In this document: one piece after another, positions 1-6,008 of the stretch | Numbering within the stretch: position 1 is the stretch's first letter | Layout of the letters: each line of letters starts with the position of its first letter | Assembly: GCA_964370035.1 (NCBI GenBank) | Contig: CAYJGT010000076.1 | Span: forward strand, 1 to 6,038 | Reading direction: 5' to 3' | Source of the DNA: CAYJHC01 sp964370035 | GTDB lineage: Bacteria; Bacillota; Clostridia; Peptostreptococcales; Anaerovoracaceae | Length of the DNA stretch: 6,038 nt | Position numbers and translations under genes: made by a program | The notes under the pieces: model-generated | The model's input: the letters and a program-made list of their open reading frames with translations, nothing else | Told to the model about the DNA's origin: nothing | Database searches by the model: none

Positions 1-1189
1 CTGGCATTGTTACCATAAGTCCACCAGCAATATCCTCAGCTAATCTTACGATTTCGTAAGGAAGTCTTGTTATATTTTGCTTACAAACATTTGCTAATAA
101 TAAGTCGATTTGATAGTTTCCAGCAGCAGTTGGATATCCTTCAGCTGAACAAGCAATACCACAACAAAATAGAGTTTCATTTAAGTGAGTCATTTCAATT
201 AACTTATCTTTAATGTGAGAAGCTTTTTGAGCACCATTATAATCAGCAGCTAGTGCAGCAGCACCAATAACCACATCACCTACACCAACTTTACAACCAC
301 CGTATGATTGTCTATGGTATCCTGCAAATCTTTCAACCATCATTCCTGCAAATTCATACTCCCCACATAGGAATACCATTTCGTTTGGAATGAACACATC
401 ATCAAATACTACTAGTGCTTCTTGTCCACCAAATTCTTTGTTTCCAAGATCTATGTCTGCGCCTTCTTCTAATTTTCTAGTATCACATGACTGTCTACCA
501 TAAATCATATATATACCTTCTGCATCTGAAGGACAAGCAAAAGCAACTGCATAATCTTTGTCATCTTCACCCATGGCCATTGTTGGCATAATAATATGAT
601 CATGAGAATTTATCGAACCTGTTTGGTGAGCTTTTGAACCTCTAACAACAATTCCGTCTTCTCTTCTTTCAACAATTCTTAAGAAAAGATCTGCATCTGC
701 TTGCTTAGAAGGAGAAAGGCCTCTATCACCTTTCGGGTCAGTCATCGCTCCATCTACTATAATATCAGTCTTTTGTACATGTTCTAAATACTTCTTGAAG
801 TTTTCATGATATGTTGTTCCGTGTTTTTGATCAATTTCATAAGTTGTTGAGAATACTGCGTTAAACGCATCCATTCCAACACATCTTTGGAAACATGAAG
901 CAGTTTTTTGGCCTAGCATTCTTTGCATTTTAACTTTTTTTCTTAAATCATCAGTACTTTGATGAAGATGAGTAAATCTGTTAATTGTCTCACCTGTTAA
1001 GCTTGATTTTGCAGTCATAAGGTCTGCATATTCAGGATCTTGCGCTGCATCATATGTTACAGCGACACAGTTAATTGAAGGTCTAATAATTGGATGATCC
1101 ACCCAGTTTTCAATTTCTTCACCAAACATGTAAACTCTTGTTTTAAGTTTTCTTAAACTTTCGATATACTCTTTTCCTGTCATTAACAT
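1..1189 (-). CDS. abfD: 4-hydroxybutyryl-CoA dehydratase / vinylacetyl-CoA isomerase (3' end beyond window)
   Basis: The enzyme dehydrates 4-hydroxybutyryl-CoA to crotonyl-CoA and isomerises vinylacetyl-CoA, a cytoplasmic step in 4-aminobutyrate, 4-hydroxybutyrate and succinate fermentation. It belongs to the 4-hydroxyphenylacetate 3-monooxygenase-like flavoprotein family. The frame is open for 396 codons and runs off the left edge; the family is about 485-490 residues, so roughly 90 C-terminal residues are missing. All four [4Fe-4S] ligands known from the C. aminobutyricum enzyme fall at the same numbers: C99 and C103 (in SCFQRCVGMDAFNA), H292 and C299 (in GYHRQSYGGCK). E257, Y296 and K300, also reported as active-site residues, are present; the catalytic glutamate near residue 455 is outside the window. 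The exact match in ligand numbering supports the ATG at 1189 over the ATG two codons later. AGGAG at 1197-1201 lies 7 nt ahead of it. No frameshift is seen. It has its own promoter and lies downstream of nfu on the same strand. Confidence 0.96.
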   Translation of the reverse strand, partial: MLMTGKEYIESLRKLKTRVYMFGEEIENWVDHPIIRPSINCVAVTYDAAQDPEYADLMTAKSSLTGETINRFTHLHQSTDDLRKKVKMQRMLGQKTASCFQRCVGMDAFNAVFSTTYEIDQKHGTTYHENFKKYLEHVQKTDIIVDGAMTDPKGDRGLSPSKQADADLFLRIVERREDGIVVRGSKAHQTGSINSHDHIIMPTMAMGEDDKDYAVAFACPSDAEGIYMIYGRQSCDTRKLEEGADIDLGNKEFGGQEALVVFDDVFIPNEMVFLCGEYEFAGMMVERFAGYHRQSYGGCKVGVGDVVIGAAALAADYNGAQKASHIKDKLIEMTHLNETLFCCGIACSAEGYPTAAGNYQIDLLLANVCKQNITRLPYEIVRLAEDIAGGLMVTMP

Positions 1190-1281
1190 TTTTCTTCTCC
1201 TTTTATGAAATCACTAAACTAATATTACAACTACTCGACTATTACAGCCGTTTTTAATTCATTAAAGTTCTTACATTTGAT

Positions 1282-1311
1282 ATTATAGCATAAATTTATT
1301 AAATATTGCAA
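1282..1311 (-). promoter_or_regulatory. Promoter of abfD (sigma-A type, extended -10)
   Basis: Read on the minus strand, a perfect TATAAT (1282-1287) is preceded by TGC, giving an extended -10. A TTGCAA -35-like box (1306-1311) lies 18 nt upstream. Transcription would start near 1275, leaving a leader of about 85 nt before the abfD ATG. The leader shows no convincing hairpin or riboswitch. The match is good for a low-GC Gram-positive housekeeping promoter, but AT-rich DNA makes chance matches common. Confidence 0.65.
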
Positions 1312-1315
1312 ACTT

Positions 1316-1332
1316 TTGACACAATTTAACAA
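1316..1332. promoter_or_regulatory. Possible Rex-like operator (imperfect dyad) upstream of abfD
   Basis: On the minus strand the site begins with TTGTTAA (1326-1332), identical to one half of the clostridial Rex consensus (TTGTTAA, 4 nt, TTAACAA). The other half is degenerate: only TTG/CAA at the outer ends and a few inner bases are symmetric, and the dyad is 17 bp rather than 18. It sits immediately upstream of the -35 box of abfD, a plausible place for a redox-responsive repressor. Rex is known to control fermentation genes in Clostridia, but assigning it here is inference. Confidence 0.22.
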
Positions 1333-1379
1333 AATAAATAATGTTGTTTTTCAATAAAAAATGTTTCCTTCTAAAAATC

Positions 1380-1655
1380 TTATTTTTTCAATAACTTTCT
1401 AGCCATATCTAGCAAATCTTCACTTACACTGTTATCTAATTTCACATCTTTAACTTGTGGCATCTCTTCCATTAATATACTTTTCACTATATCTTCCATG
1501 GTTCCTTGTGCTGAAGGACATGATGCACAAGCCCCCGTCAGTTTTACCCAGGCCACTCCATCTTTATAAGAAGTCAATACTGCTCCCCCATGATGTTGCT
1601 CTAAGATTGGATCCACTTTTTCTTTCAATACTTTAACTATTTTTTCTCTTTCCAT
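1380..1655 (-). CDS. Nfu-type Fe-S cluster scaffold/carrier protein (NifU C-terminal domain)
   Basis: This 91-residue protein consists of a single NifU C-terminal (Nfu) domain. Such proteins bind a [4Fe-4S] cluster between two subunits and pass it to apo-enzymes in the cytoplasm. The diagnostic CxxC is C43-A-S-C46 in the context LTGACASCPSA, preceded by the usual HHGGAVLTSY strand (residues 21-30) and followed by an amphipathic helix. The N-terminal scaffold and ferredoxin-like domains of full NifU are absent, as is usual for stand-alone Nfu proteins. The ATG at 1655 is chosen because AGAAGGAG lies just upstream (4 nt from its last G). The longer frame would begin at a TTG at 1739 that falls inside the promoter and adds 28 residues unlike the family. 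The gene lies 190 bp upstream of abfD on the same strand, so it may help supply clusters to that enzyme; this is inferred from position only. No clear terminator separates the two. Confidence 0.9.
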   Translation of the reverse strand: MEREKIVKVLKEKVDPILEQHHGGAVLTSYKDGVAWVKLTGACASCPSAQGTMEDIVKSILMEEMPQVKDVKLDNSVSEDLLDMARKLLKK

Positions 1656-1711
1656 TTTGCTCCTTCTATTACTAATGATAGTTACACAACTAGTATTAAA
1701 CTTCCTTATAC

Positions 1712-1739
1712 AGTATATAACAAATTTAATATCTATCAA
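1712..1739 (-). promoter_or_regulatory. Candidate promoter of the nfu gene
   Basis: On the minus strand TTGATA (1734-1739, five of six bases of the -35 consensus) and TATACT (1712-1717, five of six of the -10 consensus) are 16 nt apart. The predicted start near 1705 gives a leader of about 50 nt. A perfect TATAAT further upstream (1746-1751) has only a weak -35 partner and is a possible alternative. Confidence 0.5.
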
Positions 1740-1911
1740 TATAGTATTATAAAAAAATTGCTTTCCAACAAAAAATTCTCTTTTAATATTAGTTAGTTTT
1801 GTTTATACTAAAGAATATAAATCACTTCCTCTTTCAAATTAGCCAAATATTTCCACAATAAAAAATCAGGAAAATCACTTTGGCAAATAAACATTTTAAA
1901 AATCAGTATCA

Positions 1912-1940
1912 TAATCAAATAAAAGCCTTTTATTTGATTA
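1912..1940. repeat. Perfect 29-bp palindrome ahead of thiN
   Basis: The left arm TAATCAAATAAAAG (1912-1925) and right arm CTTTTATTTGATTA (1927-1940) are exact inverted copies around a single C at 1926. The palindrome ends 22 nt before the thiN ATG and does not include its ribosome binding site. It is not followed by a T-run on either strand, so it does not look like an intrinsic terminator. It could be an operator or an AU-rich hairpin in the thiN leader. A -10-like CATAAT (1910-1915) overlaps its left edge, which would suit repressor binding. Confidence 0.7.
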
Positions 1941-1962
1941 CAGAACATATTAGTGAGGTATT

Positions 1963-2631
1963 ATGAATTACAAGAAATCAATTATTATATGTTCCTATCT
2001 TGAAGGAACAATTGAAGATGCTTTGTCTTTTTCAAATTGGGAATTAGAAAATTCAATAATCATTTGTTCAGATGGAGGTATCAGTTTAGCAACAAAGGAA
2101 AATATTAAGGCAGACTATTTAGTAGGAGATTTTGATTCTTTCGATAAAAGAAAATTAGATGAGCTCCTTTTATCTCATCCTGAAATTGAAATGATTTCAT
2201 ATCCTTCTGAAAAAGATTTAACTGACACTGCACTTGCTATTGAACTTGCAATTTCAAAAGAAAGCGAAGAAATTTTAATAATTGGTGGTATGGGCGGAAG
2301 AGTAGATCATACACTAGCAATAATCCAAAACTTGGCCAATTATTCTAGCGAAAAAACTTCTTGCTATCTAGGAAATTCAAAAAACTTAATTTTTGTATCT
2401 TCAAAAAATATAATTAAGCTACCTGCTAACATTGACGGAACATACTTTTCTGTTTTTTCTTTTGACGAAAAAATAGAAACTCTTTCGATTTCAGGAGCAA
2501 AATATCCTTTGTCAAATTATACTCTGACTAATACCTACCCTATAGGCATCAGCAATCAATTATTAGATGAACAAGAGGTTATTATTGAAAAATCTCCTGG
2601 AAAAGTAATTGTAGTAATATCCAAAGATTAA
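1963..2631 (+). CDS. thiN: Thiamine pyrophosphokinase (thiamine diphosphokinase)
   Basis: ThiN transfers pyrophosphate from ATP to thiamine, giving thiamine diphosphate and AMP in the cytoplasm. The 222-residue length is typical. N-terminal catalytic-domain motifs appear in order: CSDGG (35-39), VGDFDS (54-59), EKDLTDT (83-89) and GGMGGRVDHT (108-117), together forming the metal- and pyrophosphate-handling site. The C-terminal thiamine-binding beta-domain carries SISGAKYPL (175-183) and the PIGISNQ turn (193-199). The ATG at 1963 is preceded by GAGGT at 1955-1959, only 3 nt away, a short spacing; the next in-frame Met (residue 77) is past two core motifs, so this start is required. In many Firmicutes thiN follows rpe/rsgA; here it stands alone, with a divergent neighbour upstream and its own terminator. 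No TPP riboswitch is seen; the palindrome at 1912-1940 is the only candidate regulatory element. Confidence 0.95.
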   Translation: MNYKKSIIICSYLEGTIEDALSFSNWELENSIIICSDGGISLATKENIKADYLVGDFDSFDKRKLDELLLSHPEIEMISYPSEKDLTDTALAIELAISKESEEILIIGGMGGRVDHTLAIIQNLANYSSEKTSCYLGNSKNLIFVSSKNIIKLPANIDGTYFSVFSFDEKIETLSISGAKYPLSNYTLTNTYPIGISNQLLDEQEVIIEKSPGKVIVVISKD

Positions 2632-2643
2632 GTAAAACCCTAC

Positions 2644-2689
2644 AACAAATACAAGTTAGAATGTTATTCCAACTTGTATTTGTTTCTTT
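2644..2689 (+). terminator. Intrinsic terminator of thiN (possibly bidirectional)
   Basis: A 14-bp perfect stem pairs AACAAATACAAGTT (2644-2657) with AACTTGTATTTGTT (2671-2684). The apical part can extend by GAAT/ATTC around a GTT loop after one A-C mismatch. A T-rich tail (TCTTT, 2685-2689) follows on the plus strand, 12 nt after the thiN stop. The tail on the minus strand is weaker, but this is the only strong hairpin between the two convergent genes, so it may also stop transcription arriving from 2788. Confidence 0.85.
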
Positions 2690-2787
2690 AACTTACAGGT
2701 ATATTGATTAATCATTAAAACACCCTATTAATAATTAATATCAACTTATATCTAGAAGCATTCCAGATTACCCTATCTATAATAATT

Positions 2788-4431
2788 CTATAACTCTTCA
2801 GTGATTTTCGATCCTAAGTTGATTAAGCTTTTTTCAAGCTCAAGGATTTGATTATTTATTTCAACCATCTTTTTTGGAGAAACATTTTTGTCCATCACTA
2901 ATTGAGAGTTATATATAATATTCTCTACAGAATCATGAATCTCAGCTAGCTTAGCACGAGAATTTTTAATTTCTCTTTCAGTAATCCTTTCTTCTACAGC
3001 AGATTTAAACTCTGTTATATTGCTTGACAAATCACATTCAATATACCCTTCTACTACCTTTGTATCGTAACCAAGCTCAGATTTCACTTTCTTAGCAAAA
3101 TCAATTTTCGCTTGTTCTTCACCATGAACTAAAAAGATTTCTTTAGGTGGTGTTCTAAATCCACTAAGCCAATGTAGTAAACCATTTTGATCTGCATGTC
3201 CAGAAAATCCTTCAAGATTATGAATTTGTGCATTTACTTTTATTACTTCCCCAAACAAATTAACTTCTTTAGCACCATTTAAAATAAATCTTCCTAAAGT
3301 TCCCTCTGCTTGATAGCCTACAAAAACAATACTGTTTCTGCTATCCCAGAGGTTATGCTTTAAATGATGCCTTATTCTACCAGCCTCACACATTCCACTA
3401 GCAGATATAATTATTTTAGGAGAGCTATTTGAGTTTAATTCTTGTGATTCAACAGCACTCCTTGTAAACTTAAGGTTCTTAAAGTCTAACGGGTTATCCC
3501 CTTTCAAAATATAAGCTTTTGTATCTTCATCAAAAACTTGGGCATTTTTTCGAAACACTTCAGTAGTGGTAGTTGCCATTGGGCTATCAATATATACAAA
3601 AACATCTTTCAATTCTTTCTGCAAATCTTCCCTTTCTTCATAAACACGATTTAATTGATATATTAATTCTTGAGTTCTTCCAACAGCAAAGGAAGGGATA
3701 ACAACTGTTCCACCTCTTTTTTTTGTGTCAAGGATTATTTGAATAAGCCTGTCAACACTACAAGAAGCCTCTGGATGTAATCTATTTCCATATGTAGCTT
3801 CCATTATAACGTTATCCGCCTTTTTTATAATGGTTGGGTTTCTAAGTATCGGCCTATCGGCCACACCTAAGTCTCCCGTATATACTGTCTTAGTAATCTT
3901 CTCACCTTCAGTTACCCAAATTTCTGTAATAGCAGAACCTAGAATATGACCAGCATCATTAAATACAATTTTCATCTCATCATTAACTTCAATTAATTGA
4001 TCGTACAAAACTGGAACAACATATTTTAGAGCTCTCACTGCATCTTCAAATGTATACAAAGGCTCAATTAACGGTTTCCCCGCTCTCATAGCTTTTTGAT
4101 TTTTCCAAGTTGCTTCTTTTTCATGAATATATCCGCTGTCCTTTAACATTACATCTAATAAGTCAGCTGTTGCATCAGTACAATATATCTGTCCAGTAAA
4201 TCCTCTTTTTACAAGTAAAGGGATTCTTCCACTATGATCTATATGTGCGTGACTTAAAATCACGCAATCTACCTCTTTTGGATCAAATGGAAACTCTTCA
4301 AAATTCTCTTCTTCTATTGTTTTCCCACCTTGGAACTGGCCACAATCTAATAAGACCTTGTGTTTTTCAGTAGTTAATAAATGACAAGATCCTGTAACAG
4401 ATTTGGCTGCTCCGCAAAATTTAATCTTCAT
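2788..4431 (-). CDS. Metallo-beta-lactamase/beta-CASP family ribonuclease-like protein with RMMBL domain
   Basis: The 547-residue protein belongs to the CPSF73/Ysh1-like beta-CASP group (COG1236 type), which are zinc-dependent RNA endo/exonucleases; its own substrate cannot be read from sequence. The lactamase-fold metal ligands are complete: H61, H63, D65, H66 in SHAHIDHSG, H162 in AGHILGS, and D187 in YTGDLG. The beta-CASP insert follows, with MEATYGNR (210-217, motif A acid E211), the SASGM segment (343-347) with H355/H356 (motif B), and H436 in VHGEEQ (motif C). An RMMBL segment (QIHNLEGFSGHAD, 402-414) precedes motif C. Residues from about 470 form a charged, mainly helical tail with no motif I recognise. 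AAAGGAGG (4441-4448) lies 9 nt before the ATG at 4431, a strong start. It has its own promoter and converges on thiN. The complete ligand set suggests an active enzyme; a role in RNA processing or decay is inferred from the family. Confidence 0.93.
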   Translation of the reverse strand: MKIKFCGAAKSVTGSCHLLTTEKHKVLLDCGQFQGGKTIEEENFEEFPFDPKEVDCVILSHAHIDHSGRIPLLVKRGFTGQIYCTDATADLLDVMLKDSGYIHEKEATWKNQKAMRAGKPLIEPLYTFEDAVRALKYVVPVLYDQLIEVNDEMKIVFNDAGHILGSAITEIWVTEGEKITKTVYTGDLGVADRPILRNPTIIKKADNVIMEATYGNRLHPEASCSVDRLIQIILDTKKRGGTVVIPSFAVGRTQELIYQLNRVYEEREDLQKELKDVFVYIDSPMATTTTEVFRKNAQVFDEDTKAYILKGDNPLDFKNLKFTRSAVESQELNSNSSPKIIISASGMCEAGRIRHHLKHNLWDSRNSIVFVGYQAEGTLGRFILNGAKEVNLFGEVIKVNAQIHNLEGFSGHADQNGLLHWLSGFRTPPKEIFLVHGEEQAKIDFAKKVKSELGYDTKVVEGYIECDLSSNITEFKSAVEERITEREIKNSRAKLAEIHDSVENIIYNSQLVMDKNVSPKKMVEINNQILELEKSLINLGSKITEEL

Positions 4432-4469
4432 AAGTTCCTTCCTCCTTTAATCACAAGCACTATATACAT

Positions 4470-4498
4470 ATTATACAATAAAATGTGAAAATTTGTAA
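4470..4498 (-). promoter_or_regulatory. Promoter of the beta-CASP protein gene
   Basis: On the minus strand a perfect TATAAT (4470-4475) lies 17 nt from a weak -35 box TTACAA (4493-4498). The start would be near 4463, with a leader of about 30 nt carrying the AAAGGAGG ribosome binding site. It lies just downstream of the tup terminator, consistent with an independent unit. Confidence 0.55.
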
Positions 4499-4511
4499 TT
4501 TTTTTCATTTT

Positions 4512-4547
4512 AAACAAGCTACGGTTAGTTTATTTACTAACCGTAGC
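4512..4547 (-). terminator. Intrinsic terminator of the tupBC operon
   Basis: A perfect 12-bp stem (GCTACGGTTAGT at 4518-4529 with ACTAACCGTAGC at 4536-4547) closes a 6-nt loop. On the minus strand it is followed by TTGTTT (4517-4512), a short U-rich tract. It lies about 95 bp after the tupC stop and 20 bp before the -35 box of the next gene. The plus-strand side is followed by CTAAAATTC, less suited to termination, so the minus strand is the likely direction. Confidence 0.8.
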
Positions 4548-4642
4548 CTAAAATTCTTACATAATTTAAGTCTTGTTTTTACATGTACTAAAAAGAACCC
4601 TAATTACCTATTTATTCAGTTGACTATCTTGATTACTTTTCT

Positions 4643-5332
4643 CTACTTTTTACCTGAAATAATTTGGTATTGAATATATTTCTCAATTTCATCAGAGCCT
4701 GATTCAAACAAAACTTTGTTTTTTTCTCCTGATACTAGGATTTTACCCTCTTTCATAAAATGTACTGTGTCGCACAAATTATTAATTTGGACCAATTGAT
4801 GACTAATTATTATCCATGTCACCTTCTCTTTACTCTGCCAATCCAATATCCACTTTTCAAAGTAACTAAGGCTTTCTGGGTCTAAATTTGAAAGAGTTTC
4901 ATCTACAATAATAATTTCTGGCTTAAAAATTAAAGCACGTAAAAAAGACAGTTTCTGCTGTTGTCCACTAGATAAGCTTCTAGCATATTGGTTTTTCTTA
5001 TCAAAAAGTCCAATTCTATCTAACATACTATCAATTTCAGCCTCATTTATTTCCATTTTTTTAATCTGGAGTGGATAAATTATATTTTCATATACTGTTC
5101 TTTGTAGCATATATGGCCGTTGAGACATTAATGTTAATTTACTTCGTTCTGTTCCTTCCAGGTCTATAAGTCCTTTTTCAGTTTCCATTTCTCCTACTAT
5201 TATTTTAGCCAAACTAGACTTTCCACAGCCGTTCCCCCCTAAAAGTCCATGTATTTTCCCTTTTTCAAATTCTAGTCTAGGAATGTCTATATTTATTGAG
5301 CCAAGTTTTTTTTCTAAATTAGTAATTATCAA
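4643..5332 (-). CDS. tupC: Tungstate-type ABC transporter, ATP-binding protein
   Basis: This 229-residue ATPase powers uptake through the TupB permease encoded directly upstream. All ABC motifs are present: Walker A GGNGCGKS (32-39), Q-loop Q71 in MSQRPYML, signature LSSGQQQ (120-126), Walker B IIIVDE (140-145), D-loop SNLD (148-151) and the switch histidine H178 in IISH. Two mild variations are Gly for the usual Pro in Walker A and Ser at the third signature position. It lacks the C-terminal TOBE regulatory domain found in ModC-type ATPases. Translation starts at TTG (5332), since no ATG occurs in frame before residue 49, inside the nucleotide-binding core. AGGTG lies 4 nt before it, within the tupB coding sequence. 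The start overlaps the end of tupB by 14 nt, suggesting translational coupling. Tungstate is inferred from the TupB-like partner; molybdate or another oxyanion is possible. Confidence 0.85.
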   Translation of the reverse strand: MIITNLEKKLGSINIDIPRLEFEKGKIHGLLGGNGCGKSSLAKIIVGEMETEKGLIDLEGTERSKLTLMSQRPYMLQRTVYENIIYPLQIKKMEINEAEIDSMLDRIGLFDKKNQYARSLSSGQQQKLSFLRALIFKPEIIIVDETLSNLDPESLSYFEKWILDWQSKEKVTWIIISHQLVQINNLCDTVHFMKEGKILVSGEKNKVLFESGSDEIEKYIQYQIISGKK

Positions 5333-6008
5333 TTTGCACCTGCTCTTTCTGCAGCCAGTCTGCTATCCACTGCAAAATAAACGCCATAACCAACAAGCTT
5401 ACACCAAGAATAATTCCTTCCGAAAATATCCCTTGACTTTTTAGTAATGAAATTGCTGTCGTCATAGTTCTTGTCTCATTTAATATATTTCCACCTATCA
5501 TCATAACAGCACCGACCTCACTTATTGCTCTTCCAAACCCTGTAACAATTGCAAAGTAAAGTTCTTTATGTAGCTCTTTTCGTATTAGCTTCTTAGTTTC
5601 TCTCTCACTTGCTCCAATACACCTTCCAAAATATCTTACTTGTGGAGCAATTCTAAGTGCACTAGAATAAGTCATTCCACAGATAATCGGTGTAATTATT
5701 AACGTTTGGGCTAATATCATTCCTTGAATAGTAAAAAGCATGTCTAAGAATCCCAATGGTCCTCTGTTCATAATTAACATATAAACAACCAATCCCACCA
5801 CAACTGGTGGCACTCCCATTAGTGTGCGATTAATTCTCACAACTATTTTTTTCCCTGGGAATTGATGCCTTTCTAGTAAAAGGCCTAACCAAATTCCAAT
5901 AATTGCAGAGATTCCTGTAGAAAAGAAGGCCATAATAAATGTAACTTTAATGGCGCTAAATATTCCACCTTCAAAAAATAATTCTGCTAGATTTTCTAAA
6001 CTTCCCAT
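5319..6008 (-). CDS. tupB: Tungstate-type ABC transporter, permease protein
   Basis: This is the membrane subunit of an oxyanion ABC importer. About five hydrophobic segments are visible (residues near 16-46, 63-80, 91-113, 150-172 and 194-215). The cytoplasmic EAA-type coupling loop is GASERETKKLI (132-142). The stretches LMGVPPVVVGLVVY (63-76), NRGPLGFL (81-88) and GRAISEVGAVMMIGGNI (159-175) are typical of TupB permeases rather than ModB or phosphate PstC/A. Length (229) also fits TupB. Two ATGs are possible: 6008 has AGGA 6 nt upstream and is used here; 6023 would add five residues (MIGIY) and has no recognisable ribosome binding site. The gene overlaps tupC by 14 nt. The substrate-binding protein gene tupA and the operon promoter would lie upstream, beyond the right edge. 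Tungstate specificity rests on similarity recalled from the family. Confidence 0.85.
   Translation of the reverse strand: MGSLENLAELFFEGGIFSAIKVTFIMAFFSTGISAIIGIWLGLLLERHQFPGKKIVVRINRTLMGVPPVVVGLVVYMLIMNRGPLGFLDMLFTIQGMILAQTLIITPIICGMTYSSALRIAPQVRYFGRCIGASERETKKLIRKELHKELYFAIVTGFGRAISEVGAVMMIGGNILNETRTMTTAISLLKSQGIFSEGIILGVSLLVMAFILQWIADWLQKEQVQIDNY

Larger units (their letters stand above)
1656..1962. other. Divergent intergenic spacer between nfu and thiN
   Basis: This 307-bp, very AT-rich spacer separates two divergently transcribed genes. It contains the nfu promoter (1712-1739) and a perfect palindrome close to thiN (1912-1940). The thiN promoter is not clear: CATAAT at 1910-1915 is a -10-like match without a good -35 box. 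No TPP riboswitch signature is seen (no CTGAGA-type thi-box core). A 46-codon minus-strand frame (1808-1948) has no ribosome binding site and is probably chance. Confidence 0.6.

Noticed and set aside
1316..1344. Plus-strand TTGACA (1316-1321) as a promoter
   Set aside because: The -10 region at the right spacing (TAATGT) is poor, and any transcript would run antisense into nfu with no plus-strand gene there. TTGACA is only one box.
1656..1739. 28-residue N-terminal extension of the Nfu protein
   Set aside because: It starts at a TTG within the -35 box of the best nfu promoter and lacks a ribosome binding site, whereas the ATG at 1655 has a good one and fits the family length.
1861..1906. 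Direct repeat AAAAATCAG (1861-1869 and 1898-1906)
   Set aside because: A nine-base A-rich match in this composition is not convincing and has no third copy.
1808..1948. 46-codon minus-strand open frame in the nfu-thiN spacer
   Set aside because: There is no Shine-Dalgarno sequence before its ATG, its composition follows the AT-rich background, and it runs through the palindrome.
1740..1962. TPP riboswitch ahead of thiN
   Set aside because: The conserved thi-box core elements are absent, and the spacer is too AT-rich to form the known junction.
2705..2714. Palindrome TGATTAATCA downstream of the beta-CASP gene
   Set aside because: It is only 10 bp, has no loop or T-tract and lies between convergent genes; chance is the simplest explanation.
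4485..4673. 62-codon plus-strand open frame
   Set aside because: It runs through the tup terminator hairpin and into the 3' end of tupC on the opposite strand, has no ribosome binding site, and its product resembles no family I know.
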